Assembly: GCF_000621145.1 (NCBI RefSeq)
Contig: NZ_JHZB01000021.1
Coordinates: forward strand, 1 to 64,000
Direction: 5' to 3'
DNA from: Desulfobulbus elongatus DSM 2908
GTDB lineage: Bacteria > Desulfobacterota > Desulfobulbia > Desulfobulbales > Desulfobulbaceae
Length of the DNA: 64,000 bases
The position numbers and the translations under genes were made by a program. Every line of letters starts with the position of its first letter. Within the stretch, counting starts at the first letter, position 1. Below are positions 26,218 through 34,436 of this stretch, one piece after another. The notes beneath the pieces were generated by a model. It had not been told where the DNA came from. It did not search any database and saw nothing but the letters and a program-made list of their open reading frames with translations.

Positions 26218-27453
26218 TTAGACGATATTCTTCATCCACTTTTTCAGCTTGTTGACCATGCCGCCGGACTCCTTCGGCACATAGGTCTTGGCCTTGCTGC
26301 CATACAGCACCAGCCCGACCCCGGTGGTGCACCGGGGCGAGCGGACATCCTCGACCTTGCCGGTCACGCCCTGGGGATACCCGATCCGCACCGGCAGATC
26401 GAAAATCTGCTCCGCCATCTCGACGATGTTGGCCAACAGCGCGGTGCCGCCGGTGATGACGATACCGGCATTGATCCGGTTCCGGTATCCGGAGGAACAG
26501 ATGTTCTTGTTGACCATTTGCAAAATCTCTTCCATCCTGGCCTCGAGAATCTCCACCATGATCCGCTGCGACACCTTGCGCGGCTTGCGGTCGCCGACCG
26601 TGGGCACCTCGATGATATGGTTGTCCTTGATCATCGAGGAGAGGGCGCCGCCGTACAGGTATTTCAACTCCTCGGCCTCCTGGAGCGGCGTGCGCAGCCC
26701 CACGGACAGGTCGCTGGTGAGGTTGTTGCCGCCCAGGGCCAGCTCCCAGGTGTGCTTGATGGTGCCGTTGCAGAAGATGGCCAGATCGGTGGTGCCGCCG
26801 CCGATGTCGATCAGGGCCACGCCCAGCTCCATTTCGTCCTTGCCGAGCACGGTCAGGGACGAGGCCACCGATTCGAGCACGATCTCGGCCACGTTGAGGC
26901 TGGCCCGGTTGCAGCTGGTGACCACGTTGTGCAGGGCAGTGACGTCGGCGGTGACGATGTGCACGTTGGTCACCAGGCGAACCCCGGTCATGCCCAGCGG
27001 GTTCTGGATGCCGGTGTGGTCGTCCACCATGTACTCTTGCGGCAGGACGTGGATGATCTGCTGGTTGTCCGAAATCTTGACCGTCTGGGCCGCCTGGATC
27101 ACGGCCTCGATGTCCTTTTCCTTGATCTCCTGGTTGTTGATGGCGATGATGCCCGGCGAATTGAAGCCCTTGATGTGGTTGCCGGCGATGCCGACATAGA
27201 CCGACTCGATGTCGCAGCCGGCCATGTCCGAGGCGGTCTCCACGGCCTGGCGGATCGACTTGACCGTGGACTCGATGTTGACCACCACGCCCTTCTTCAT
27301 GCCCGACGAGGCGGCGGTGCCGACGCCGATGACCTCCACTCGGTCGTCGAAGACCTCGCCGATCATGGCGCAGACCTTGGTCGTGCCTATGTCCAGGCCG
27401 GCGACCAGTTCTCCGGGCTCACGCGGCTCCTGCTCTTCCAGTTCTTCATCCAT
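26218..27453 (-). CDS. ftsA: Cell division protein FtsA
   Basis: The 411-residue actin-like protein tethers FtsZ to the inner membrane. LVAGLDIGTTKVCAMIGE begins the phosphate-1 site near residue 18, ALIDIGGGTTDLAIF is phosphate-2 near 215, and GIVITGGTALLANI is the adenosine motif near 335. The end, MVNKLKKWMKNIV, is the amphipathic membrane-targeting helix. ATG 27453 has GGAG ten bases upstream and overlaps the ftsQ stop by 8 bases; an in-frame ATG at 27486 would add 11 residues. Gene order ftsQ-ftsA-ftsZ is standard. Confidence 0.97.
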   Translation of the reverse strand: MDEELEEQEPREPGELVAGLDIGTTKVCAMIGEVFDDRVEVIGVGTAASSGMKKGVVVNIESTVKSIRQAVETASDMAGCDIESVYVGIAGNHIKGFNSPGIIAINNQEIKEKDIEAVIQAAQTVKISDNQQIIHVLPQEYMVDDHTGIQNPLGMTGVRLVTNVHIVTADVTALHNVVTSCNRASLNVAEIVLESVASSLTVLGKDEMELGVALIDIGGGTTDLAIFCNGTIKHTWELALGGNNLTSDLSVGLRTPLQEAEELKYLYGGALSSMIKDNHIIEVPTVGDRKPRKVSQRIMVEILEARMEEILQMVNKNICSSGYRNRINAGIVITGGTALLANIVEMAEQIFDLPVRIGYPQGVTGKVEDVRSPRCTTGVGLVLYGSKAKTYVPKESGGMVNKLKKWMKNIV

Positions 27454-28390
27454 CAATTTGGACTCCGGTAACCAAGACTTTATCATCTAAATAATCCATT
27501 CGAATTTCTTTAACGGCATCCACCTGCTTCTTCGCGTACAGCTGTTCCAGCACCCTGACCAGCCGACCGTACTTCAACGGGAACCGGTCCGTCCCGAAGT
27601 AGACGGGAAAGGGCCGGTCCACCAGATACAGGATGAGGCCCTGCCCCTGGTCGACATGTACCTCGGAAACCGCCTGGATGGGCAGGATGGCGTTGCCCCT
27701 GGCCGCCATCTCCAAAAGGCTGCATGCCGCACCGGCCAGGCTGCCCTTGGCCAGCCGGTCGCCCTCCATGTCCTTGTCGGGCCGGACGCCGGTGATCACC
27801 GGAAAATCCAGCTCCTGGCCCTGGCCGGCCTCGGCGAACAGGCGGCCGGAGCGGTCGATATAGTACAGGCGCCGCCCCTTGGCCTCCTCCAGATTCACCA
27901 AGGCAAACGGCCGATGTTCACGGATGGCGATTTCCACCGCCGAGGGCCAGTTGGTCGTGATCTCCGCCCGTTCCACCCAGGGATGGCTCTCGATCCGGGC
28001 CACCGCCGCCTTGGCGTCAAACCGGAGCAGGCTGCCGCCCTGCTGCAGGCCGACGAGATCGAGAATCTGCCGCTGGGTGGCGACGCGGGTTCCGGTCACC
28101 TTGATATCGGTCAGTCGGAAGATGGTCGACCGGAACAGCAACTGCGTCGCCCCCCAGAGGACCGTGCCCGCAACGACCAGCAGCACTCCGACCAGGACGG
28201 TGCTTCTGGCCAGCCGTTTCCACTGCCACAGCCGCTGGGCCCCGGCCACCATGGTCTGGGGACGGACCGACTTGGGCATGCGCTTGTTCCGCCGGAACAG
28301 CCTGGCGAGCAAGCCGCCCGTTTTGCCGGGCTTCTTCGCCCCTCCCTTCCGGGAACGGGACGACGACTGCCGCGGAGTATAGATCGCCAT
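27446..28390 (-). CDS. ftsQ: Cell division protein FtsQ
   Basis: The 314-residue protein has a long, very basic cytoplasmic head (residues 1-60), one membrane segment (about 63-85, STVLVGVLLVVAGTVLWG), a POTRA domain (about 90-160, FRLTDIKVTGTRVATQRQIL), and a beta domain (about 165-310). It links early and late divisome proteins in the periplasm. It lies 19 bases after murB and overlaps ftsA. Family conservation is low, so the call depends partly on position, topology and POTRA. Confidence 0.93.
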   Translation of the reverse strand: MAIYTPRQSSSRSRKGGAKKPGKTGGLLARLFRRNKRMPKSVRPQTMVAGAQRLWQWKRLARSTVLVGVLLVVAGTVLWGATQLLFRSTIFRLTDIKVTGTRVATQRQILDLVGLQQGGSLLRFDAKAAVARIESHPWVERAEITTNWPSAVEIAIREHRPFALVNLEEAKGRRLYYIDRSGRLFAEAGQGQELDFPVITGVRPDKDMEGDRLAKGSLAGAACSLLEMAARGNAILPIQAVSEVHVDQGQGLILYLVDRPFPVYFGTDRFPLKYGRLVRVLEQLYAKKQVDAVKEIRMDYLDDKVLVTGVQIDG

Positions 28391-28409
28391 CGGCCCGCAC
28401 GTCCCCTGC

Positions 28410-29327
28410 CTAGTAAATACGCACTTCAGGTTCCAGCAGGACGCCTGAATGCTCGAACACCTTTTGCCGGACCGCCTCCATCAGAGCGACGATATCCTCG
28501 GGCACCGCCCCGCCGGTATTGACGATGAAATTGGCGTGCTTGGGCGATACCATCGCCCGGCCGAGGGTCAGTCCCTTCAATCCCGCCTGTTCGATGAGGC
28601 GGCCGGCGAAATCGCCCTGCGGATTCTTGAAGAAGGAGCCGGCCGAACCGACCCCCTGGGGTTGCTTGCCCCGCCGCTGCGCGATGATGTCCCGGCAGCG
28701 CGCCGTCACCTGCCCGCCGTCGGCAGCGGCAAGGCGGAACACCCCGCCGGTGATCAGCAGCCGGACCTGGGGCTCGCCGGGCAGGCGGGTGGAACGATAG
28801 GCGAAAACCGCCTCCTCCCTGGCCACCGTCACCGCTTCGCCCCGTTCGTTCAGACAGTGGACCGCGGCCAGCATGTCGCCGATGGTGCGGCCGAAGGCGC
28901 CGGCATTCATCCGGATGGCCCCGCCGACGCTGCCGGGAATGCCGGCCATGAACTCCAGGCCACCGAGATTGCCGCGGGCGCACCAGCCCAGCAGGGCAGC
29001 CAGGCCGCATCCGGCGGAAGCCCGCACCAGATGCGCGTCGCCGTCCTGTTCGCGGACAATGTCCTGCGCCATGCCGCGCAGCCTGATGAACACGCCCTCG
29101 TGATAGCGGCCGGTCACCAGGATGTTGGAGCCGCCGCCGATCACATGCCACGGGATGCGCTCCCGGTGCAGCCAGCGCAGCAGGGTCGCCAGTTCCGCCA
29201 CCGTGCCGGTTTCGGCCAGAGCCTCGACAATGCCGCCGGTGCGGAAGGTCGAATAGGCCGCCATGTCGACATCCCAGCGCACGGTGCGGCAGAGCGCCGC
29301 CAGTTCAAGATGCTGCCGGCTGTTCAT
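28410..29327 (-). CDS. murB: UDP-N-acetylenolpyruvoylglucosamine reductase MurB
   Basis: The 305-residue FAD protein reduces UDP-GlcNAc-enolpyruvate to UDP-MurNAc with NADPH. Motifs: STFRTGG near residue 26, WHVIGGGSNILV (FAD), GLEFMAGIPGSVGGAIRMNAG near 124, and VGSAGSFFKNP with the active-site Ser near 232. The catalytic Glu near the end is in LEPEV. It lacks the extra C-terminal domain of E. coli MurB, as in type II enzymes. It starts 3 bases from the murC stop and is part of the dcw transcript. Confidence 0.97.
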   Translation of the reverse strand: MNSRQHLELAALCRTVRWDVDMAAYSTFRTGGIVEALAETGTVAELATLLRWLHRERIPWHVIGGGSNILVTGRYHEGVFIRLRGMAQDIVREQDGDAHLVRASAGCGLAALLGWCARGNLGGLEFMAGIPGSVGGAIRMNAGAFGRTIGDMLAAVHCLNERGEAVTVAREEAVFAYRSTRLPGEPQVRLLITGGVFRLAAADGGQVTARCRDIIAQRRGKQPQGVGSAGSFFKNPQGDFAGRLIEQAGLKGLTLGRAMVSPKHANFIVNTGGAVPEDIVALMEAVRQKVFEHSGVLLEPEVRIY

Positions 29328-29330
29328 CGC

Positions 29331-30734
29331 TCATCCCTCCTGCGCCGGGCCGCAGCCCGTCGAGGCGAGCAGGGGCAGCAACTGCTCGCCGGCGCGGACG
29401 ATATTGCCGGCGCCCAGGGTCAACACCAGATCACCGGGCGCGATCAGCGGCAGCAGGGCCTGCGGCTGCTGCACCAGTTGGGGAATGTAATGGGTCTGCC
29501 GCTGGCCGTGCTGCTTGATTGCCTCCTGCAGCCGCTCCGAACTGACCCCTTCGATGGGCTGTTCGCTGGCGGCGTAGATGTCGGTCAGCACCAGCACGTC
29601 GGCGCGGCGGAAGGCGGTGACGAAATCGGCGAACAGCCCCTGCGTCCGGGTGTAGCGGTGGGGCTGGAAGGCCACCACCACCCGCCGTTCCGGCCAGCCC
29701 TCGCGCACCGCGTCGAGGGTGGCCCTGATCTCGGTGGGATGATGGCCGTAATCGTCCACCACCAGCACGCCGCCGGCCTCGCCCTTGACCTGGAGCCGGC
29801 GCTGCACCCCCTGGAATTGCTCCAGGGCGCGGGCAATCACCGGAAAGTCGATTTCCAGCTCCAGGCCGACGCTGATCGCGGCCAGGCTGTTGTAGATGAG
29901 GTGCCGGCCCGGCCGATTGAGGCGGATGACGCCCAGCTCGCCTGCGCGGCCGCGCACCGTGAAGGTGGAAGTGCCGTTGCCGGTGGCGATCTTGACGGCC
30001 TGGAGATCGGCCTGTTCGGTCAGGCCGTAGGTGAAGATGCGTTTCTGGATGCGGGGAAGGATCTGGGCGACATGGTCGTTGTCGATGCAGACCACGGCCA
30101 CACCGTAGAAGGGCAGCCGGTCGATGAAGGCCAGGAACATGTCCTTGATGTGCTCGATGTCGCGGTAATAGTCGAGATGTTCGAGATCGATGTTGGTCAC
30201 CACCTCGATCACCGGCGACAGCTTGAGAAAGGAGCCGTCGCTCTCGTCGGCCTCGGCCACCAGAAACTCGCCCTCGCCCAACCTGGCGTTGCTGCCCAGG
30301 CCGTGCACCTTGCCGCCGACCACCACCGTGGGATCGAGCCCGGCCTCGGCCAGGATGGCAGCCACCATCGAGGTGGTCGAGGTCTTGCCGTGGCTGCCGG
30401 CCACGGCGATGCCGTATTTCTTCAGCCGCATCAGCTCGGCCAGCATCTCCGCCCGCTGCACCACCGGCACGTGCGCCTCCTTGGCGGCGAGCACCTCCGG
30501 GTTGTCGGCCGGGATGGCGGTGGAGGTCACCACCACGTCCGCGCCGGCAGCCCAGGCCGCCTCATGGCCCTGGTGCACCACTCCGCCCAGCTCCTCCAGC
30601 CGCCTGGTGATGTCGGTGGCGCGCAGATCGGAACCGCTGACCCGGTAGCCCAGGCTCAAGAGCAGCTCGGCGATGCCCGACATGCCGATGCCGCCGATGC
30701 CGACGAAGTGGATATGTTTGGTCTTTCTGTACAT
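29331..30734 (-). CDS. murC: UDP-N-acetylmuramate-L-alanine ligase MurC
   Basis: The 467-residue Mur ligase adds L-Ala to UDP-MurNAc. [18 protein letters not shown] opens the UDP domain near residue 9. ATP binding is [21 protein letters not shown] near 108, and [14 protein letters not shown] and [12 protein letters not shown] are the central signatures near 174 and 190. [14 protein letters not shown] near 320 is the C-terminal domain hallmark. Length and order are normal. It follows murG by 27 bases and precedes murB by 3. Confidence 0.98.
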   Translation of the reverse strand: MYRKTKHIHFVGIGGIGMSGIAELLLSLGYRVSGSDLRATDITRRLEELGGVVHQGHEAAWAAGADVVVTSTAIPADNPEVLAAKEAHVPVVQRAEMLAELMRLKKYGIAVAGSHGKTSTTSMVAAILAEAGLDPTVVVGGKVHGLGSNARLGEGEFLVAEADESDGSFLKLSPVIEVVTNIDLEHLDYYRDIEHIKDMFLAFIDRLPFYGVAVVCIDNDHVAQILPRIQKRIFTYGLTEQADLQAVKIATGNGTSTFTVRGRAGELGVIRLNRPGRHLIYNSLAAISVGLELEIDFPVIARALEQFQGVQRRLQVKGEAGGVLVVDDYGHHPTEIRATLDAVREGWPERRVVVAFQPHRYTRTQGLFADFVTAFRRADVLVLTDIYAASEQPIEGVSSERLQEAIKQHGQRQTHYIPQLVQQPQALLPLIAPGDLVLTLGAGNIVRAGEQLLPLLASTGCGPAQEG

Positions 30735-30761
30735 GAAGGCCCTATAGCGATGAGTAGAAGG

Positions 30762-31853
30762 TCATTGCCGCCGTCTCCGGCACGCGGCGAGCCGGATGCA
30801 CTCGTCCACGATCCGTTCCGTGGCATCCGGCATGGCCATGGCCTTCATGTTGGCCGCCATTGTATGTAACTCTTCCCTGTTGCGCAAGTGCTCGCTGATG
30901 GCGCCGGCGAGAATTTCGCCGGTCAAGCCGGACTCGCGCAACAGCCGGCAACCGCCGCCTTTTACGTAATATTCTCCATTCGTTGCCTGATGGTCGTCGG
31001 CCGCGTACGGATAGGGAATCAGCAGGGCGGGCACCCCCATGGCCGCCAGTTCGGCGCAGGTGGTGGCGCCGGCCCGGGAGACCGCCAGATCGGCCCGGCT
31101 GTAGACCCCGGCCATGTCCCGGATAAAGGCTTCCACCTCGGCCTCGACCCCGAGCTGGGCGTAGCAGTTGGCCGCCTGGTCGCGGTCGGCGGCGCCGGTC
31201 TGGTGGATCAGGCGCACGGCAAAATGCTCCGCCTGCAATCGCTCCATCGCCGCCATCATCAGCACATTGACCCGGTGCGCCCCCTGGCTGCCGCCGAGGA
31301 CCAGCACCGTGGGGACGGTTGCCGCCTGCTTTTCCCTGCCGGCCGCGGCCAGGATCTCCCGCCGCAGGGGATTGCCGGTATGGACGGTCTTGCGCGGCGG
31401 AAAGGGCGGCGTGCACGGCAGCGAGATCAGGACACGGTCCGCCAGTCTGCCGGCCAGACGATTGGCCATGCCCGGCACCGAATTCTGCTCGTGGATGGCG
31501 ATGGGGACCCGCAACAGCTTGGCCGCCAGCAGGACCGGTCCGGTGACATAGCCGCCGACGCCGAACACCAGGTCCGGCTGAAACCGGCGCAGCAGCCGCA
31601 GGGCCGCGGCCACCGCCCCCGGCATCAGCAGCAGGCTGCGCAGCCGGCCGGCCGGGCCGAGCCCCTTGACCCCGCCGCATTCCAGGGCCGCCAGTTCGAA
31701 ACCGAGCCCGGCCAGAGCCTGCTGGTCCAGCAGCCGCGAGGTGCCGATGAACAGCACCCGCGATTCGGGCAGCCGCTCCCGCACGGCCGTGGCCACGGCG
31801 ATGCCGGGAAAGAGATGGCCGCCGGTGCCGCCACCGGCCACAATCAGACGCAT
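30762..31853 (-). CDS. murG: UDP-GlcNAc:lipid I transferase MurG
   Basis: The 363-residue GT-B enzyme converts lipid I to lipid II on the cytoplasmic face of the membrane. The N-terminal motif is MRLIVAGGGTGGHLFPGIAVA, and GVGGYVTGPVLLAAKLLRVP and IHEQNSVPGMANR follow near 88-115. The donor-binding part has VLGGSQGAHRVN near 180 and SRAGATTCAELAAMGVPALLIPYP near 258. ATG 31853 has GGGGAG four bases upstream; the frame is open further back but without homology. The gap to murD is 111 bases, where ftsW is usually found. Confidence 0.97.
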   Translation of the reverse strand: MRLIVAGGGTGGHLFPGIAVATAVRERLPESRVLFIGTSRLLDQQALAGLGFELAALECGGVKGLGPAGRLRSLLLMPGAVAAALRLLRRFQPDLVFGVGGYVTGPVLLAAKLLRVPIAIHEQNSVPGMANRLAGRLADRVLISLPCTPPFPPRKTVHTGNPLRREILAAAGREKQAATVPTVLVLGGSQGAHRVNVLMMAAMERLQAEHFAVRLIHQTGAADRDQAANCYAQLGVEAEVEAFIRDMAGVYSRADLAVSRAGATTCAELAAMGVPALLIPYPYAADDHQATNGEYYVKGGGCRLLRESGLTGEILAGAISEHLRNREELHTMAANMKAMAMPDATERIVDECIRLAACRRRRQ

Positions 31854-31964
31854 CGGCTCCCCTGCCCCCGCATGGTGGATCGGGATGCGGCCATCAGCAC
31901 CCGCTGTGCCGCCCCGCCCCGCTTCCTTTGATGATCGATGCACCCCATCCGCTTCATGCCGCCG

Positions 31965-33344
31965 TCAACCGTTTGTTGTCCGTTCCCGGCCCAGTTGGAG
32001 CACCTGCTCGGCAAAAACCCGGCCCCGCTCCGCGTAGCCGGAGAACATGTCGAAACTGGCACAGCCGGGCGCCAGCAGCACCAGATCACCACCGGTCGCC
32101 ACGGCCATGGCCCGGCGCACCGCCTCGGCCATGGAAGCCACCGTCTCCGTCGCCACCACCGGCTCCAGGGCCGATCGCATCAATCCGGCCGCCTCGCCCA
32201 GCAGGACCAGATGCTTGACCTTGCGGCCGACCACCTCGCGGAGCAGGGTGTAGTCGCCGCCCTTGTCGCGGCCGCCGGCAATGAGCACCACCGGGGCCTC
32301 GCAACCGGCCAGCGCCGCTTCCAGGGCGCCGATGTTGGTGGCCTTGGAATCGTTGATGAAGCGGACGCCGGCGATGGTCGCCACCTCGGCCATGCGGTGG
32401 GGCGGCGGCTCAAAACTGCGCAAGCCGCGGGCGATGGCCTCGGCCGCGCAGCCCAGTTGCGCGACCGCCAGGATCGCCGCGGCGGCGTTCAACTGGTTGA
32501 CCGACGAATGCAGCCTGGTCGGGCCGAGGTCGTACACTTCCTCGCGCCGCACGCCGTCTTGTTCCAGATGCAGCTCCACCTTTCCGGCAACGATCCGGGC
32601 CGCGCAAGCCGCTGTCCGGCCGAAGGCATACCGCCGGACGCCGTCGCGAATCGGCGCGGCGGCGGCCATCGGATCGTCGGTACCGAGGATGGCGCAGTCG
32701 CCTGCCCGCTGATGCGTAAATAGCTGCATCTTGGCGCCGGCGTAGGCGGCGAGACTACCGTGGCGGTCGAGATGATCCGGCGAAATGTTGAGCAAAAGGC
32801 CGATATCGGGCCGGAAGTCGCCGGCTAGATCGAGCTGGAAGCTGGACAACTCCAGCACCGCCGCATCGTAGCCGCCCGGCTCGGCGAAATAGTCCAGCAG
32901 CGGCGTGCCGATGTTGCCGCCGACAAAGGGGCTCCGGTTCGCCGCCCGCAGCAGGTGGCCGATCAGGCTGGTCACCGTGGTCTTGCCGTTGGAACCGGTC
33001 ACCGCGATCACCGGCACCGGATAGCGGCCGGCCGCCAGCGCCAGCTCGCCCAGAATCGGCAGCCCCTGGGCACGGGCCGCCTGGAGTACCGGCAGGTCCA
33101 GGGGTACGCCCGGACCGGGGATGACCATGTCGGCGCCGGCGAGGAAGGCGGCGGTGTGGCCGCCGTGCTCCAGCGCCACGCCGTTTTCCTGCAACCAGGC
33201 CACGGTGACCGGATCGATCCGGTCGAGACCGCGCTGGTCGGAAACCCGCACGCGCGCCCCCCTGGCCACCAGATAGCGCACCGTGGACAGCCCCGCCGCC
33301 CCCAACCCGATCACCACCGCCTGTATGCCGTCACGGATCTGCAT
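31965..33344 (-). CDS. murD: UDP-N-acetylmuramoylalanine-D-glutamate ligase MurD
   Basis: The 459-residue Mur ligase adds D-Glu to UDP-MurNAc-L-Ala. The UDP domain starts VVIGLGAAGLSTVRYL near residue 10. The ATP loop is VPVIAVTGSNGKTTVTSLIGHLL near 109, ELSSFQLD follows near 157, LLNISPDHLDRH near 177, and FINDSKATNIGALEAAL near 318 is the domain-3 signature. Length and motifs are normal. It follows mraY by 3 bases. Confidence 0.98.
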   Translation of the reverse strand: MQIRDGIQAVVIGLGAAGLSTVRYLVARGARVRVSDQRGLDRIDPVTVAWLQENGVALEHGGHTAAFLAGADMVIPGPGVPLDLPVLQAARAQGLPILGELALAAGRYPVPVIAVTGSNGKTTVTSLIGHLLRAANRSPFVGGNIGTPLLDYFAEPGGYDAAVLELSSFQLDLAGDFRPDIGLLLNISPDHLDRHGSLAAYAGAKMQLFTHQRAGDCAILGTDDPMAAAAPIRDGVRRYAFGRTAACAARIVAGKVELHLEQDGVRREEVYDLGPTRLHSSVNQLNAAAAILAVAQLGCAAEAIARGLRSFEPPPHRMAEVATIAGVRFINDSKATNIGALEAALAGCEAPVVLIAGGRDKGGDYTLLREVVGRKVKHLVLLGEAAGLMRSALEPVVATETVASMAEAVRRAMAVATGGDLVLLAPGCASFDMFSGYAERGRVFAEQVLQLGRERTTNG

Positions 33345-33347
33345 GGC

Positions 33348-34427
33348 CTATCTCAGCTTCAGGGTTGCCAGGGCCATCAACCCCAGGATGATGGAGATGA
33401 TCCAGAAACGGACCACCACCTTGGGCTCCAGCCAGCCCTTCTTCTCGAAATGGTGATGGAAGGGCGCCATGAGAAAAATCCGCTTGCCGCCGGTCATCTT
33501 GAAATAGCCCACCTGGAGGATGACCGACAGCGCCTCCATGACGAAGATGCCGCCGACGATCACCAGCAGGAACTCCTGCTTGGTGATCACCGAGACCACG
33601 CCCAGGGTACCGCCCAGGGAGAGGGAACCGGCATCGCCCATGAACATCTCCGCCGGGTAGCAGTTGAACCACAAAAAGCCCAGGCAGGCGCCGACAATGG
33701 CGCCGCAGAAGACGGTGACCTCGCCGGCGCCGGGCACATAGGGAATCTGGAGATAGCTGGCGACCACCGCGTTGCCGGCGACATAGGAGAAGATGAGATA
33801 GGTGGAAGCGGTGATGACGATGGGGCCGCAGGCCAGGCCGTCGAGGCCGTCGGTGAGGTTGACCGCGTTGGAGGCGCCCACGATCACCAGCACGGCGAAC
33901 GGCAGGTACCACCAGCCCAGATCGGGATGGAAGGTTTTGATGAAGGGAAGGCTGAGGATGCCGTCATATCCCTTGGTCATGAGCAGAAATATACCGACCA
34001 TCGACGCGCCGGCCACCTGGAGCACCAGCTTCTCCCGGGCGCTCAATCCCCGGGAATTGCCCTTGCGGATCTTCCTGATGTCGTCGGCCGAACCGATGGC
34101 GCCGAAAAAGAGGCTGATGCCGATCAGCATCCACACCAGGCCGCTGCGCAGGTCGGTCCACAGCAGCGCCGAGGCGGTCATGGCGAAGAGGATCAAGACC
34201 CCGCCCATGGTCGGCACCCCTTTCTTGGAAAAATGGGTTTCCGGCCCGTCGTCGCGGATCACCTGGCCGATCTGTCTTCTCTTCAACCAGGCGATGAAGC
34301 GGGGGCCGATGATGACCACGAGCAGGAAGGCCGTCACCGCGCTGCCGATGGAGCGGAAGGTGATGTAGCGGAAAACGTTGAGCCAGCTCAGCTCGGTATG
34401 CAGGGAATAAAGCAGGTTGTAAAACAT
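33348..34427 (-). CDS. mraY: Phospho-N-acetylmuramoyl-pentapeptide transferase MraY
   Basis: The 359-residue inner-membrane enzyme makes lipid I from UDP-MurNAc-pentapeptide and undecaprenyl phosphate. About ten membrane segments are present. Signatures are HFSKKGVPTMGGVLIL near 66, DDIRKIRKGNSRGLSAREKL near 113 (catalytic Asp pair), NAVNLTDGLDGLACGP near 188, and MGDAGSLSLGGTLG near 262 with PFHHHFEKKGW near 322. ATG 34427 is 9 bases after the murEF stop. Confidence 0.98.
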   Translation of the reverse strand: MFYNLLYSLHTELSWLNVFRYITFRSIGSAVTAFLLVVIIGPRFIAWLKRRQIGQVIRDDGPETHFSKKGVPTMGGVLILFAMTASALLWTDLRSGLVWMLIGISLFFGAIGSADDIRKIRKGNSRGLSAREKLVLQVAGASMVGIFLLMTKGYDGILSLPFIKTFHPDLGWWYLPFAVLVIVGASNAVNLTDGLDGLACGPIVITASTYLIFSYVAGNAVVASYLQIPYVPGAGEVTVFCGAIVGACLGFLWFNCYPAEMFMGDAGSLSLGGTLGVVSVITKQEFLLVIVGGIFVMEALSVILQVGYFKMTGGKRIFLMAPFHHHFEKKGWLEPKVVVRFWIISIILGLMALATLKLR

Positions 34428-34436
34428 GTGGAGTCG

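Noticed and set aside
31854-31964. A short minus-strand ORF (about 37 codons, starting MKRMGCIDHQRK) in the space where ftsW should be
   Set aside because: It has no hydrophobic segments and no FtsW motifs and overlaps the murG start in another frame, so it is not a visible ftsW remnant.
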